Assembly (NCBI RefSeq): GCF_003254395.2
Contig: NC_037651.1
Location: forward strand, 3,348,001-3,412,000
Direction of reading: 5' to 3'
Length of the DNA stretch: 64,000 bases
DNA from: Apis mellifera
Taxonomy: Eukaryota; Arthropoda; Insecta; Hymenoptera; Apidae
Positions within the stretch are counted from its first letter, which is position 1; every line of letters begins with the position of its first letter. Shown here one piece after another: positions 1 through 13,290 of the stretch. The translations under genes and the position numbers were made by a program. Under the pieces are notes generated by a model. That model was not told where the DNA came from and searched no databases. It saw only the letters and a program-made list of their open reading frames with translations.

Positions 1-3000
1 TTAAAATCCCAATAATTATTATTTTTTTTTGTATCGCTGTGTAAAAACGTGTAACGTGAAAAACTTGGATAAGGTAGATATTTAAGATATTTCTGATCGA
101 AATAACGAAGAAATCGAGTTCGATCGCGTTGATTAAAATCCCAAAGAATTGTTTCTTTATTAAATGAGATCGAATCAAGGTGTTTCTTATTTGTGTCTCG
201 CCCGTGCAATCAATACCAAGCTCGATCATGATGAAGCAACAAGGGGATGAGTTACACCAATCAGAGGGCGAACGATGGCCCTGTCTGGTAACATGTTATT
301 AGCCGTGCCACACCGCTGTCCCAATTAACGTTGGCTACCTCATAGTTTAAGTCGGGTCAGGTATCGGCTAGAAACAGGGGGCCATTGTCTCTTCTCGATT
401 GGCACATTCAGTAATTTTCGATGGAAGGCGAAGATAAAAAGAAATACCAATAAAACTGGATACCAAAGACTCTGACCATTTTTCGAACTAAATATCCTCG
501 ATCCTTGGATTATCTCGGTTCTTTTATCGTGAATTCGATAAATAAATAATCGAAAAGGAAGTTTATCCTCCTGTTGTAATGAATTCTAAGTAATTCTAAG
601 TAATCGATTATGAAATTAGATTGCAATTTAACTAAAGGAATCTAAGTTGAATTTAGAAAATGGTGGATGGATGATGAAAATTTTATTTTATTTTTCAAAC
701 TTTTCGAACAATGATGAAATCGCTACGTTCGTTAATTTTTTTGTTCCAGAGTAAGTCGGATCGTATTTCGTAATTATAAATGGCGCATCCATTTCACATC
801 CCCCGAAATATTAAACAAATTTTTGCCATTTTTTTTTATTCGCGCATTTTACAAAAATCGAAAGACGATTTTTCCCATTTTTCTTTTATATTTATTAACA
901 TTTCAACGGTTATATCAGCAATTTTTAATTTTTCACGATTATTATTTATTATTATCGAAATTTTATCGAGATAAACGAGATTTTTTTTTACAACGCTTTT
1001 GTTAAAATTATTTATTGTTGGAAATAATTTTTTACACCCAATCTATATTATTCTTTATACATTCTGTTATTATATTTCTTTTTAAACAAATTACAATTCA
1101 TCTTTTTTTATTATTATTCTATTTCTCATTAGTTTAATAATAATCTGACATTATCGAACGATGGAGAATAACGAAATAAAATCGAAGAGAAAATATAGAG
1201 GTCAATGTAAATAAATGGAACGAAATTAGTTTTCCCTATTCCTTTCTCGCCGTTATTCTACCATATTGCTCTTTCGTTCTAATTAGGATGTATTGTACCG
1301 TAGAACTCTCCATTATGCAAATTAATTGGGAATTCTGTTCGATGCCTTTGTATAATTTATCGCGATAGATACTAATCTTAATATACGCGAATACCGCAAA
1401 TCTGACACGCATAAATTCTGATTATTCTGATATTATTAGATTTGTTCGTACAAAATATTCTCTACGATGTTTAAATCCGATGGATTGATTGATCGTCATC
1501 AATCGTATTAATACAAAAAGAAATATAATAATCAATTTAAATTAACAACAATTATAAATTTATATTGACGAGAAAATTTTCATTTCCAAGAATTTTTTCG
1601 TAACTTCTTATCAAAACATTGATATTTCCATTGACTCAAAATTGAATAATGGAAGATAAGACGAATGTTAAATCAATTTTGAACGAAACGATTGTTTAAA
1701 CGATTCAAACAAAGAGATATCGTAATGGAAGAAACATCGTTTCAGAAACGCATCACGTTCAGAAAATTTGGAAGGAAAATTTTTCTACCCGGTCGAAAAA
1801 CCGGGTAGATTTTTCAAACGGTGTCCACGACACGTCGTGGATATTAAATGTTTCATGGGATTCCGAATCAATCGTTGGAAAATCGTGGCGAGAGGGAAAT
1901 ATGATTTACAGCAGTTGGCGATATTAAAATTTTAACGCAGTATATATACCGTCCCTCCTTCCTTCGTGGAAGCGGAATTGCATTTCTCCGGGGTAACTTT
2001 ACGATTCCTTGGAATTTTATTGGCGAACATTTCAAGATCTGTCCAAGAAAGCATATTTGTAGTTGAGAGGCAGAGCCTGGGAATAAGTCCACGTCTTTTA
2101 AAAGAATGACATTCTACGTGACTTGAAAATCTGTCATCCCCTTTTCGAGAATATCGAGCGTTAGATCGTTTAATTTTTCGACAGCAACAGTGAAAATGAT
2201 ATTGCTCGATTTTCATACGTTCAAAGTTTAGAAATCTGTGAAAATCTTGTGATTTACGATTCAAATGTGTTATGCCATGAGTTATTGCGGCAAAAAGATT
2301 TATTATTTAACAGGCATTCATTAATTTCGAAATATATAAAATACGGAATGAATGATAATCGAAAACCAAACGGAATAATCGAACTATTGATTTTAGATAT
2401 TAAATATTCAAAATCCCATAACGCATTTGTATAAAGTTGATATTAATATTACGATTAAAAAGAGGAAATTGAAAACTACGTTGTTAAATATTGATAAGTA
2501 AAATTTTCATAAAACAAAAATAAGTTTGCAATGGCGACAAAGGGAGGAGAGGAGGAACTTTGCTAACCCCGTAAAAGAGACAAACATATAAAAACAAGTG
2601 GAGGCAGATGATTCTGATGGCAGAGTCGTTCTCGTTTTCTTGCTTGTCTTTCGAAAAAGACAACTTGGACGAAATCAATATGGGAAGCAACAAATACGCC
2701 TCAGATTTGAACAAACCTCATCGAATTTCAATGTACGTTTTCCGCATGCGATTTGGAAAAGTATTCTGTTTCGAATCGTAACTTTTTTAATATCGCTTGA
2801 ACAATGTCGAATGGACGAGCCACGAATTAAAGCGGGAAAAATCTGTTGTTGTGCGTGTAAATGTAAAACCATCTTGGAAACAACTTGTGGACAAATACTT
2901 TTAATCACTTCGTTTGTTTAAATTTAGAAATTTTTAAAACTATGGAATATTTCTCGATTGAATCGTAGTTATTTTATTTAAGAGTATAATATAAATAAAA

Positions 3001-4400
3001 AATTGAATTTCAGAGAAATTTTACGAGATCTTTTTAAAGTTTGATAGAAATATTTTTCTTAAGGATTCATCGATGGTTTTTTAATTATATCCAAGTTTGG
3101 AAAAATTTTCGAATTTTTCTCTGAAATCTATCGTGATTTCCATCCTCGTCGTATCTAAGCTCGAAATTATCTGTGCGATTTCTTTCTACTTTATGATCTC
3201 CGTAAAATATGCGCCCGTATTTCATACAGATATCCTTTATTTTTTTTTCTGAATAGCGAAGACATTAGAATAGAAAAGATAAGCTCTTGCTGCATCATTT
3301 TTGGGAACCGTAATTTAACGATTACAATTAAGGGGCAAATTATTTAAATTCAGAAATAATTATGACGTACGATCCTGAATGTAAAAAAAAAGGGAAAATA
3401 ACTTGTAACTTGAAGCGTGTAAAAGTCTTCTTCTTACATTTATTTTTTCGACCGGTATTTTCTGTACAAATTTCATCGTAGTCGGAAACGTTTTAATATG
3501 AAATTAGAGGGAAATCGTAAATCATTAGTGAAATCTTTTCCAACGGAATATAAATTTCCCGCGTAAATCTGATATTCAAATTATCCGAAGCAGGAGGTAT
3601 TATGTTCACGAACGTAATGACAATTTTTCAAAACGTGAATTATTAAATAAAACGAAGCGTAAATAATTAGAAAAAGGGACAAAACATACGTTATGAATGC
3701 ACGAGTGAAATATTTTAACGTAAAAATTGTATTTACATCGTAAATGTAAGAAAAAAAGTAACTCAAAAGTAACTTTACAATTCATTTAAAGATAAAATAA
3801 AATTTAAGATAAAATAGAAATAGAATAGATAGAATAGATTTAAGATAAAAAAGAAATTATGATATAATATATTAAGATAATACAAATTTATCCAAGAAGA
3901 AAATAATCTTTGAGATGCATAATTAAACTGATAATCAAAAAGTTTTCAATAGATTCATCATTGATTCGCCTCTTCATCGACACTATTGAATATTAAACAT
4001 TACTTCAAGAAAAAGAAGAAGAATGAGTGTAATTTCGAACGGTATGATCTTTCAGGGAAAAAAACTCCTATAATTACTGGTGTATTACCAGAAGAGAAAT
4101 ATTTATTACGAAAAGGGAGAATCTTTTCATCGATATCTTTTATTAAACTTCAGTAGTTAATTAAATTTTTTATCTATATAATTTCGAAGTAGCCTATGCA
4201 ATGCGGAGAAACGAGAAGAATTTTTTGAGGGCACAATAGAACCGCAAATTCAATGCTTCTATACATTTCCTTCTATACAGGAAATGAAATACCCCGCTTT
4301 ATTCTACTCGACACAATTTTACAATCGCTTTTCTTCGCGCGAATAATATTCAGGGCCGGCACAATCTTGGCATGTCTGAGGTTAATGCATCTGTTCACAG
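1..4400. other. Dipeptidase intron or upstream sequence, no exon recognised
   Basis: No convincing coding exon is visible on either strand. The next exon on the + strand is an internal dipeptidase exon that opens in phase 0, so most of this stretch is probably intron of that gene. I looked for the family's zinc-site and HSSA-type segments and did not find them. The open frames present, such as 2598-2921 (+) and 1932-2264 (-), have no recognisable motif and look like chance. The stretch contains two adjacent perfect hairpins at 1785-1841, reported separately. Confidence 0.6.
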
Positions 4401-6591
4401 GCTAAAAATGGCGGTGTGGCAATGGTCCCGTTTTATACATACTTCATAACGTGCAACAGTACAGCCACTATAAAGGACGTTATTGGTACGTAAAATATCG
4501 ATATGTTATTTCTATCTTACTAAAAAAGCTATGATCGTTTCTGGGAAATGCCTTACCATTATTAGTTTTGAAATCTTGCATTTTTTATTCATTATTTATT
4601 TTATGCAAAATTAGGATAAAGATTATTAAAAGTATTTATAATATTTTAATTTCCAAGTTTCTATAATTATTGAATATTTATCGATAATAATCTGTCAAAT
4701 TTAGTGGTATCGATATTCTGATTAAAAAATGAGGAAATTAAATGAACGCGCTAAACTGCTATAATTGCATTACATTGAGATTTAAAAGTTTAAAATCAGA
4801 AGTAGAAAGTTGTGAAGAGTTGAAAATTGACCGACAAACTTTTAAAATTCTATTATCTAAATAAAGGAATTGACTTGGAATTCTATTGAAAAAAAAGAAT
4901 TTCAATCTAGAAATCTCGTTACCTCTTTAAACAAAATTACCGAGATAATTAAAAGTTAATTAGAATTAATTTCAAGTTGGAATAAAAATTCGTTTAATTT
5001 CATTATATGCGCACAATAAAATTATAATGTATCTATTCGTTTAAGAGATACGTATAATTCATTCAATTAATTAAAAACTCGTGGCTAAAATTTAAAATTC
5101 TCTCTTGCTAAAATACTTAGAAAAAAAAAATACATTTTAGAAAAATAACAAGTTTAACGATCAAATAAAAGATCCACGATAAATAAAAATCAAATGCAAG
5201 TACAAATATTTCTCCAAATTTTTACATTCTCGAATTTATTTCAATTCTGCAAAATTTCCACTCATCCCTTCACGCAACGCGATACAAATTCGCCACCTGT
5301 ACACATACTCAACGATTTTAACATACCCATATTTTCCATTAAACTTGCTAATTTATATCTCTCCTTCCCTGCATCGAAACGCTGAATAAAATAACGTATA
5401 TATCGTATTAACTTCTGGATATATAAAAAAACACATTTCGTTGATCGATTCGTTTCTTCGAACGAAAATTGTTTCGAATTCGCGTTCAATCAAATACGAG
5501 GCGGGATTTTATTCAGCGCGAATGCATTAAAGCGGGTGTTTTACAAAATAATAAAATCGACATTTTTCAAATTCGTCACTCGCAGAGGTTAATATTAGGG
5601 CGCCAATGTTATCCATGCTGTTTCAGCGCACATCAATCACATTCGAAAGGTGGCGGGGATCAATCACGTTGGAATAGGAGCCGGCTTCGACGGGATAAAT
5701 TTGTAATTATCTTTTCGGGTAATATCGCAACGCGCTGTTCAGAGAATAATCATTACAGATGCTCTACGAAGCAATTACAATCTAATGGATACCAGGTGTC
5801 CATACGCACAATGGCGATACTTATGTACGCGTAATAAATCCCATTGACGAATTTAATTTTATTGTCGTGGAAATCTCTCTCTCTTTTTCTCTCTGTTCTC
5901 TGAACGGCACGAGAAATTCATTAGAAATTGAAAGTGGAGTTGGTGGATTAACGATGCGCGCTTTTCCAGCACTCCTACCGGGTTGGAGGACGTTTCGAGG
6001 TATCCTCAGTTGTTGGCAACACTGCTCGAGGACCCGACGTGGACCGAGGAGGATATCAAGAAGTTGGCCGGCCTCAATTTGATAAGGGTGTTCACCAAGG
6101 TCGAGCAGGTGGGTTGGATATTTTTTTCTTTCTTTCTTTTTTTTTAAATTAATTGAATTGAGATAAATTGGAAATTATTTTTCGGTAGTTTCTTCTTTCT
6201 TTTTAATAAGAGTCGAGGAGAATATTTAGAGAAAGGGGTAATGAGTTTTAAGTAGAGTGGGGATTCGATGGACAAAAGTACTTCCAGGTAGAATGGAACA
6301 ATAGGTATGAAACTTTATAACTGTTCTCTAAGTAAAAATTTCCTATTCATTCAAAATCAATATTCTTAACCATCTTTGAAAGAAAATGGAATTCTGATTA
6401 TATAAATAATTATTACTTATCCATATTAAAATAAATAAAATCACTTTTTAATCAACACGCTGTTCGTATCAATTTTATCATTCGTCGAAAATAAATTTCA
6501 GGTACGAGACGAATGGCACAGAGCGGCAGTGTTGCCTGAGGAGAAGATCAGTCCGCCGGACAACTCTGCCTGCGTCTACGGGGCGTCTTGA
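4401..6591 (+). CDS. DPEP1-like: Membrane (renal) dipeptidase, DPEP family, 3' exons only (5'-partial)
   Basis: Zinc-dependent peptidase M19 family, which hydrolyses dipeptides and related substrates, normally at the cell surface or secreted. Four exons join in phase: 4401-4485, 5627-5702, 5970-6108 and 6502-6591 (TGA), giving the last 129 residues. They read AKNGGVAMVPFYTYFITC..., then KDVIAHINHIRKVAGINHVG, then GIGAGFDGINFTPTGLEDVS..., then VRDEWHRAAVLPEEK.... This matches the C-terminal third of vertebrate DPEP1 almost without gaps as I recall it (MVNFY..., DHLDHIKEVAG, GDFDGV, GLEDVSKYP, RVFEAVEQ). The acceptor at 5626/5627 follows a pyrimidine-rich tract and keeps this alignment. Zinc-ligand exons are not in the window and must lie upstream. 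The protein ends in SACVYGAS with no hydrophobic tail, so no GPI signal is visible. A nearby AATAAA lies at 7428-7433. The family call is secure; the exact paralogue is not. Confidence 0.9.
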
Positions 6592-9500
6592 TCTTCTTTG
6601 AGGACGCTCGCATCAGGATTCCTCGATTTTGTACGATCGCCGAAGATTCGACACGTCTCGTGGAACTATAGGAGCAGCCTGTAAACGCGCGGGGATTGGA
6701 TCGGATCGCCTCACCCCCCCCTGAACATCTTTTTCCGAGTTTTCCCGGGGATCTCGATCGCGCCTTACGAAGGATGAAAAATTGAGAAAGAGCGTGCACG
6801 ATCCATCTGTGAGAACTGATAAGATCGAGGGCATGTGCCGAACGATCATCTTCGGAACAAGTTCAATTTTCTCGCTGAGTCTCCCATTCCGTTCATAAAT
6901 TATTCCGATTCCACGTCTCTGATCATTTTTCAACAGCTGGTAGAACTTTAACCAACTCAATAATTCGTGCAACAACAATAAATTAACCATTTATTTGCTG
7001 CTATTTCAATAGCTGGATAATACGTCCGTCCATGTTCTCACGGAATTATTATTTTTAAGAATTTTTTTATTTTTTTCTTCAACTTCATTGTTAATTGCAT
7101 TCGCATAGAAATCAGCTTCGATATTTTCTCGATCAAAGTGTTTTTTCGATCGAGAAACCGAGTCTGTTCTAATTTATTTGAATATATTATGGAAGAAATA
7201 TTTTTTAGGAGAGATTATTATTTATTATTATTGTATGGAAATGTGAACTTGTTCCGAAGAAATGCATAGAACGAGTTTCTAATTCGTAAGAAGAAAAAGC
7301 GTTCCTGAATGAATAACTTATAACGATGCGGACAATCGAGGCGGCCAAGAATGCTTGCTGGAAAAAGCATTTATTTCGTGGATATTCGTAAAGGGGGAAG
7401 GAAGGGATATCCTCCTGACAGAATTTCAATAAATGTTTTTCGATACTTCTACCTTGGAATAATTATATAAGATCTGAAGCGATGGATACTATATTAAGTG
7501 GCATGCATTCAAATGACGAGAAAGATCTATCATTGATCATTATTCAAAGATCAAATGATTGATATTGTTTATCGTAAATTTATTTTCTAATTTAATCAAT
7601 TATTAAATTTCCTCGAAAGGAAATAATTAAAATATCAAATGATGAAAAAATGTTTTTTTATCGATATTTTCTTTTGATAAATTTATTCGATTTAAAAAAT
7701 TTGAAGTCTCGTAGAAGAAATTATAAACAAAAATATAAACGATCATTTGAATGCTTGCTCCTAAAGTAATATCAATTTAACAAGTGCGCTTAAGACCAAG
7801 GAATTAAACGATGGAAGATAAGAAGAAGAAAAAAGAAAAAAAAAAAGGGAAGAACTAGAAAAAAAAAAAAGAATGGACGAGATGATGATGAAACTTTTGT
7901 AATATTTAACTAGAAATTTTTCGAACCACAGAGAATCACAGAAACTAATATTTGCGTATATTCGATTGTTTCAAGCTTTTTAGAGTTTCTATATTTACAA
8001 ATGGCAGAGAGAATTTTGTCGTATAGAGAGCTCGTTGCCAAAGACCATTAAAATGAAAGACTTGTTCGTCACTTATTGAATGTTTCCAATCCTTCGACTG
8101 AGATCCTTGAATACTGTTCTTATAGCGTTTATTATAACGAGGCTTCTATTACACATGCATGACGCTATTATTTCACGCCACTGCTTGTTCATTTGTAAAA
8201 GGAACACTTTATTAGTACTGCGAGTATCCGGGGTAATTTTGATATTCGAATATCCAATTAATTTTATCGAATATGTACAAACAGAATTGATATTTTATAT
8301 ATGAGAAAATTCAATAATTAAAATTGTACTCAAACTTACTATATCCTTTGATATTAGTAATAATATTTTAGAAAATATTTTTGGAAAATAGTAGATTCAA
8401 TGATAAAATGACAAATGTTGTTAGTTACTTGATAGAATATCACATTTATTTTCTTATTAGCTTAATAATTGAAGACTTTTAAAAATTCCTTTTTTTTTAT
8501 AAAATAGGAAAATAGAGAAAATAAGCTAAATTATTTTCATTTGTATATTTTTATTTAAATGTTATCATAAAAATTTATAATTAATTTTCTATAAAATATT
8601 TGAGAAAGAGTATTAATTGCCTTCTTCTCAAGTATTCTTTTTTTCTTAGTAAAAAGAATTAAATATAATCTTCAAGAATATTCAAAATAAATTCATTTTT
8701 CTTATTCAACATCTCTGTTAAATTCTTTCTCATTTATTATATCTGTGAAAATTTCTAAACAATATTTTTGATCAAATATCAATAATATTAATAACAATAC
8801 AATATAATTTTAAACATTCGATAAAATTTGGATATTCGAATATCGTCTCAATTAGATGAAGCATCAAGGATCCGGATAAATTGGCAGATCTGTTTATTAC
8901 GCTCACCAATATTAAACACTGCCAAGCCCACTTTGTACTGAACCATTACGACACACACGTGAAACTATAATTGCCAAATTCCCTTTTCGATATAGTAGTC
9001 GAGACAAGTAGCAATAAACAATTTTTAGTCGGTAAAAATAAAGAAACTCGGGAGGGAACGTGTGAGGGAAAAACGTACTTCCACATATCTAGAAAAATCT
9101 CTTTTGTGGGATGTAAGTGAAATTATGATGGATGATACTTGAAACGAAGAAAGGGAAAGAAAATTTCATCCGGTTTGCCAATCGCTCTCGAACATTGTCC
9201 TAAAAATCATTCAAAGATCTACTAGAGATGATGTAGCGAACAATCGAACGAGAAAAAAAGAAAGAAAAAAAAAAAGGAAGGAAAGAAAAATATATACAAG
9301 AATCTAATAATCGCACAAGGAAACGAGTTGCGGGATATGAATATATCGGATCAATTACTATTATCTCGAAACACATTGTAAATAATATAAGCGTCGTGTG
9401 CTCGCGTACATCAAATATTACACCGATTTCCCTACCGGTTTAACTCGACGAAGAGATCAATTCTCGCAAGCGATATCTTTCTTTTTATGTAAACGACGAT

Positions 9501-11611
9501 TTTTCCATTATCGACTTTGTAAACTTGATATCACGGAATAGAGTAGCGAGATGAGGGAAAGAAGAAGGGAAAGGGAGCGGTCGATTGATCGAAAGAGGAA
9601 GAAAAAGACAGAGAGAGAAGGAATAATGAAGGCAGCGAGGAAGAAGATGCGAATATCGATGATACCGAAAACTAGCTGTAGACTGTCCTAGCTTGTAACG
9701 AACATTTCGACTTTTCTTACTTTTTTCCGACGTGGAGAACGCGTGCGAGAAATTTTTAGGTACCTGTAATTAACATTGTTAACGACTATACATATATATT
9801 ATATACATATATTATATATATATATAAAAGAAACCAAGGCGCCTTCGACGACTCGCACCCACCATTCTGTACGAACCTTCGACAGAGGATTGTTAAGGGG
9901 ATCGTGGAGAGAGGATTAATGAACATTCGTGGTCAAGTTTCTTTTTTTAAATCTCTCGTGTCTGGAAGGATCGAGGATTAGATCAAAGATGATATATCTT
10001 TGGATCCACGAGTATTCGTTAATTTGATCGACACGGAGAGAGGTATTGAGATACACACACACAGGTCGTTAGTGGAAGCTTTTTTTTTCCCCTCGTAAAA
10101 GTAAAAAAAAAAAAGAAAAGAAATAAAAAAAAAATACGTACGCTTGCGTTTTCCTCGACGTTGACAAAGGATGGAGAGATCGGCGAGCATAATTTATTGT
10201 CTACGATAAAATAACATTTTTAGCGAGGCAGCAGAATCCTGTTGAATGAACTTTTAGCAGCAATAACACTGATAACCGCCACGTAGTGAAAAAAAAAAGA
10301 TTAAGTAGTGTAAAAGACCAATAGGACGATATTTACGATTTCTAATTCGTAAAGAGTAAGTCTAGCACGTTAATATATTGATTGGATCGATCGGTTGGGA
10401 AATATATATACATATATATACGTGATATTATAGATTATTAACGGATTAGCAATTTCGAATTTGTAATTTGATTAATTTCGAATAGAATAATTGGCAATTA
10501 ATATTTTCGAAATTATTCAAATCTATCGAACATTGTTAATTGACTGATATTAGATTTGAATTAGTAAATCAGATAGTAATTTCATAATAGAGAAAATTTT
10601 AATTATAATACGATTCTATTTTATTAAAAGAGGAATCTTTAAATAGATTTTATTTTCAAATACACGAGTTTCTTCTGAATGATAAAAAATAATTTGTAAA
10701 AAGGTATACTATAAACTTTAGAAATATGATTTATTATTATTCTCTCTAAAATTAGAATTGATCAACAAACAATTGACTCATAATATTGATCTTGATAAAA
10801 CATATCAAGGTTCAATTAAAATCTTATTTTATTCTCACTTGCAATATTATTCTAATTTTCCTTTTTTTTTTTTAAAGGGAAAGGGCAAGAGGGCAAAGGT
10901 ATATCTCTCAAACGATCGATTCGATGTCAGTACATTGCTCAATACCATTGATCGGGACATGGAAATGGAAACAAGACTCACTCTTGTGTTTACGATAGCG
11001 TTACAAACCACACGACTCATGGAATTATTCACGTGTAGACAAAAATAATACCGTTCTAGTTTCGTATAGCCGCAACGGTGTATTCTTTGTATAAACAGAA
11101 AAAGAAAAAAAATAGCGAAATGAAGGAAGGGGGAAAGGGAAATCATTTGAAAAAAGAAAAAAAGATAAAAAAAAAAAGAAAAAACAAAAAATATCGCCGG
11201 AAATATATAAGAAGATCTCGAATATGAGAGTGCCGAGAATAAGTGAAGTAATTTCGAAAATCGACTCGTGGGGGAGGAAACACTATAGATAATCATTTCG
11301 AGGGGTGCATGCATGATAAATGTGTGGGTGATGATGTACGACGATGAGATGAGAGAAGGATGAGAAATATGAATTAAGGTAAATCAAGTAAATATAATCA
11401 AGGAAAATCGTGGCACGAATTGAATCAATTCGATATTCTCGAGCTTTCTCGAGGAAGAAGGGAGATGTTTGGAAAAAATTAGAGATTATATCAATCTTAC
11501 TCAATTTAATTTAATCATCCGAAGTGGAAATACGTGTAACGTATTTTTGGCTGCGATATTAAAAAAAAAATTTGATCGCAATTTCCTTTTCGCGAAATCG
11601 ATCGGTTTCTT

Positions 11612-11645
<34 letters not shown>
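11612..11645. repeat. CT microsatellite
   Basis: Slightly interrupted (CT)n tract within the gene-poor left half. A GA-type partner lies at 11894-11931, so an inverted pairing between the two is possible. Confidence 0.85.
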
Positions 11646-11648
<3 letters not shown>

Positions 11649-11893
11649 TTCAAAGTTCAAATATCGAATTGAAATCATGTTGTCATTCGTGTTCATTTCC
11701 TGCGAATCTAATGAGTAGTAGAAACGATCGATTCATCACGCATGCGTAGATGAACCTTCTTTTTCTGAACCGATCTAGCGTTGAAACGAGAGGCCAAAAT
11801 CAATCGTTCGTTGTGTAAAAGGGCGAAATCGTAATATCGTTTGAACGTATATGAGGGAGAGAGAGGCATCTGTGTATGAGAGTGTATATGAGA

Positions 11894-11931
11894 GTGTGTG
11901 TGTGAGAGAGAAAGAGAGAGAGAGAGAGAAA
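11894..11931. repeat. GT/GA compound microsatellite
   Basis: A short GT run passes into an interrupted GA run. It creates an antisense open frame rich in Ser/Leu/His that I treat as an artefact. Confidence 0.85.
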
Positions 11932-12745
11932 GAAGAACCTTAGAGATAAATCTTAACGTACATATAAACATACAACACACAACTGCCTAGAAACTCAGAT
12001 TAATAATATTGTAACTTACTATATTATATACAATTACAACCGACATGTCCAAACGCACAAAGGGGCAAGTTTGGCAAGACGAGAAGACATGTAAATAGGA
12101 GTATTATCGAGAGTGTAATGTAATCCACAGTTGTATATAACAGGGGAAACGAGGAGGGATCAGTTTTCGGGAAAACTGACTGAGGGGAGAATCGGAGGGG
12201 AAAAAAGCTCGAAAGGCTCGTTTTCTGTCGTTACCTTACGGCTACGATTTTTCACTTTATCCTTCCTCGACAGAATGTGTAACATTTTATCGATCGTTCG
12301 GAGCGGCAAATGGAAAACTCGTGAGCCAAAATGTGTGAAAAATAGAAGGGGTGAATAGACGAAGTTGACAGAATTGCCAGAATTTTCCAATGTGTTTTTT
12401 AATTGGATGAAAAAAAAATGGGATTCCATATATATTCCATCACGTTGAGCGAAATTTAAAATTTTTATCTAGCGTTGAACGTTGTCGAATATTTATTGTA
12501 AAAAAAGTTTGTAAAATTTTATTGTATTTATATAAGCGCAAGATGAGAGCAGTTAGATTGATGAAAAGATTATTTGATTTTGCAGATTTTTAATAATTGT
12601 TATTCGAAATATGTGTTTCACTTGAAGATGCTGCAACTTCGTCCGTTAATCTTTTCGAAAACTACGATAAATAGTCGAACGCTCGAGATAAAGCGTGTGA
12701 AATAATTAAAGATTTTTAGATGATTTAATAATGCTTCGATGCAAT

Positions 12746-12820
12746 CGAGAGAGAGAGCGAGAGAGAGAGAGAGAGAGAGAGAGCGAAAGAGAGAAAGAGA
12801 GAAAGAGAGAGAGAGAGAGA
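12746..12820. repeat. GA microsatellite, about 75 bp
   Basis: Nearly continuous (GA)n with single-base interruptions, one of the longest purine tracts in the window. A second, shorter (GA)n tract lies at 13271-13290. The Arg/Glu open frame across it (12731-12940) is a repeat translation product. Confidence 0.9.
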
Positions 12821-13270
12821 TTTAAACCAGATAGAAAACATATATTAACGTGTTTAATAATATTAAAAAGTTCACCCTACGGATATATTTTTATCTTTTT
12901 TCCAATTTGTGATAACCTACCCTGTTTGAATCATCAATAAATCATTCTTATTTATTATCTCGTTTATTTTTTTAATTCGATTAATTATTAATATCGTTAC
13001 GTATCAATCAAATCACACCTCGTGCTTTAATAAAATATGAAATCTTCCAACCAGATTAGCGTCTCCGATCGATCATATTTTTAATATAATATAAAATATA
13101 AAAAAAGAGAAAAAAGAGAAATGCGAATTGTCTCGAGCTATTCGACGAACGAAATAATAACGCACGCGAAAAATCTTTTTAGATGAATTTAAATTAATAA
13201 ATGAAGTAAAGAGAGAGTAATTAGTACGAAATAAAAAAAGAGCAGCTATTTACGAGAGAAATTGTGCGAG

Positions 13271-13290
13271 GGAGAGAGAGAGAGAGAGAG
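13271..13290. repeat. GA microsatellite
   Basis: Uninterrupted (GA)10-type run about 450 bp after the longer GA tract. Confidence 0.85.

Noticed and set aside
5599..5626. Upstream acceptor for dipeptidase exon 2 (ATTAG|GGCGCC), giving an extra GANVIHAVS segment
   Set aside because: It breaks phase with the preceding exon (ends ATT-G, phase 1) and adds residues absent from the family; the acceptor at 5626/5627 restores an ungapped match.
10847..11314. 155-aa minus-strand open frame
   Set aside because: Rich in Phe/Ser/Leu from purine-rich complement tracts, no family signature.
12731..12940. Arg/Glu-repeat open frame
   Set aside because: Pure translation of the GA microsatellite.
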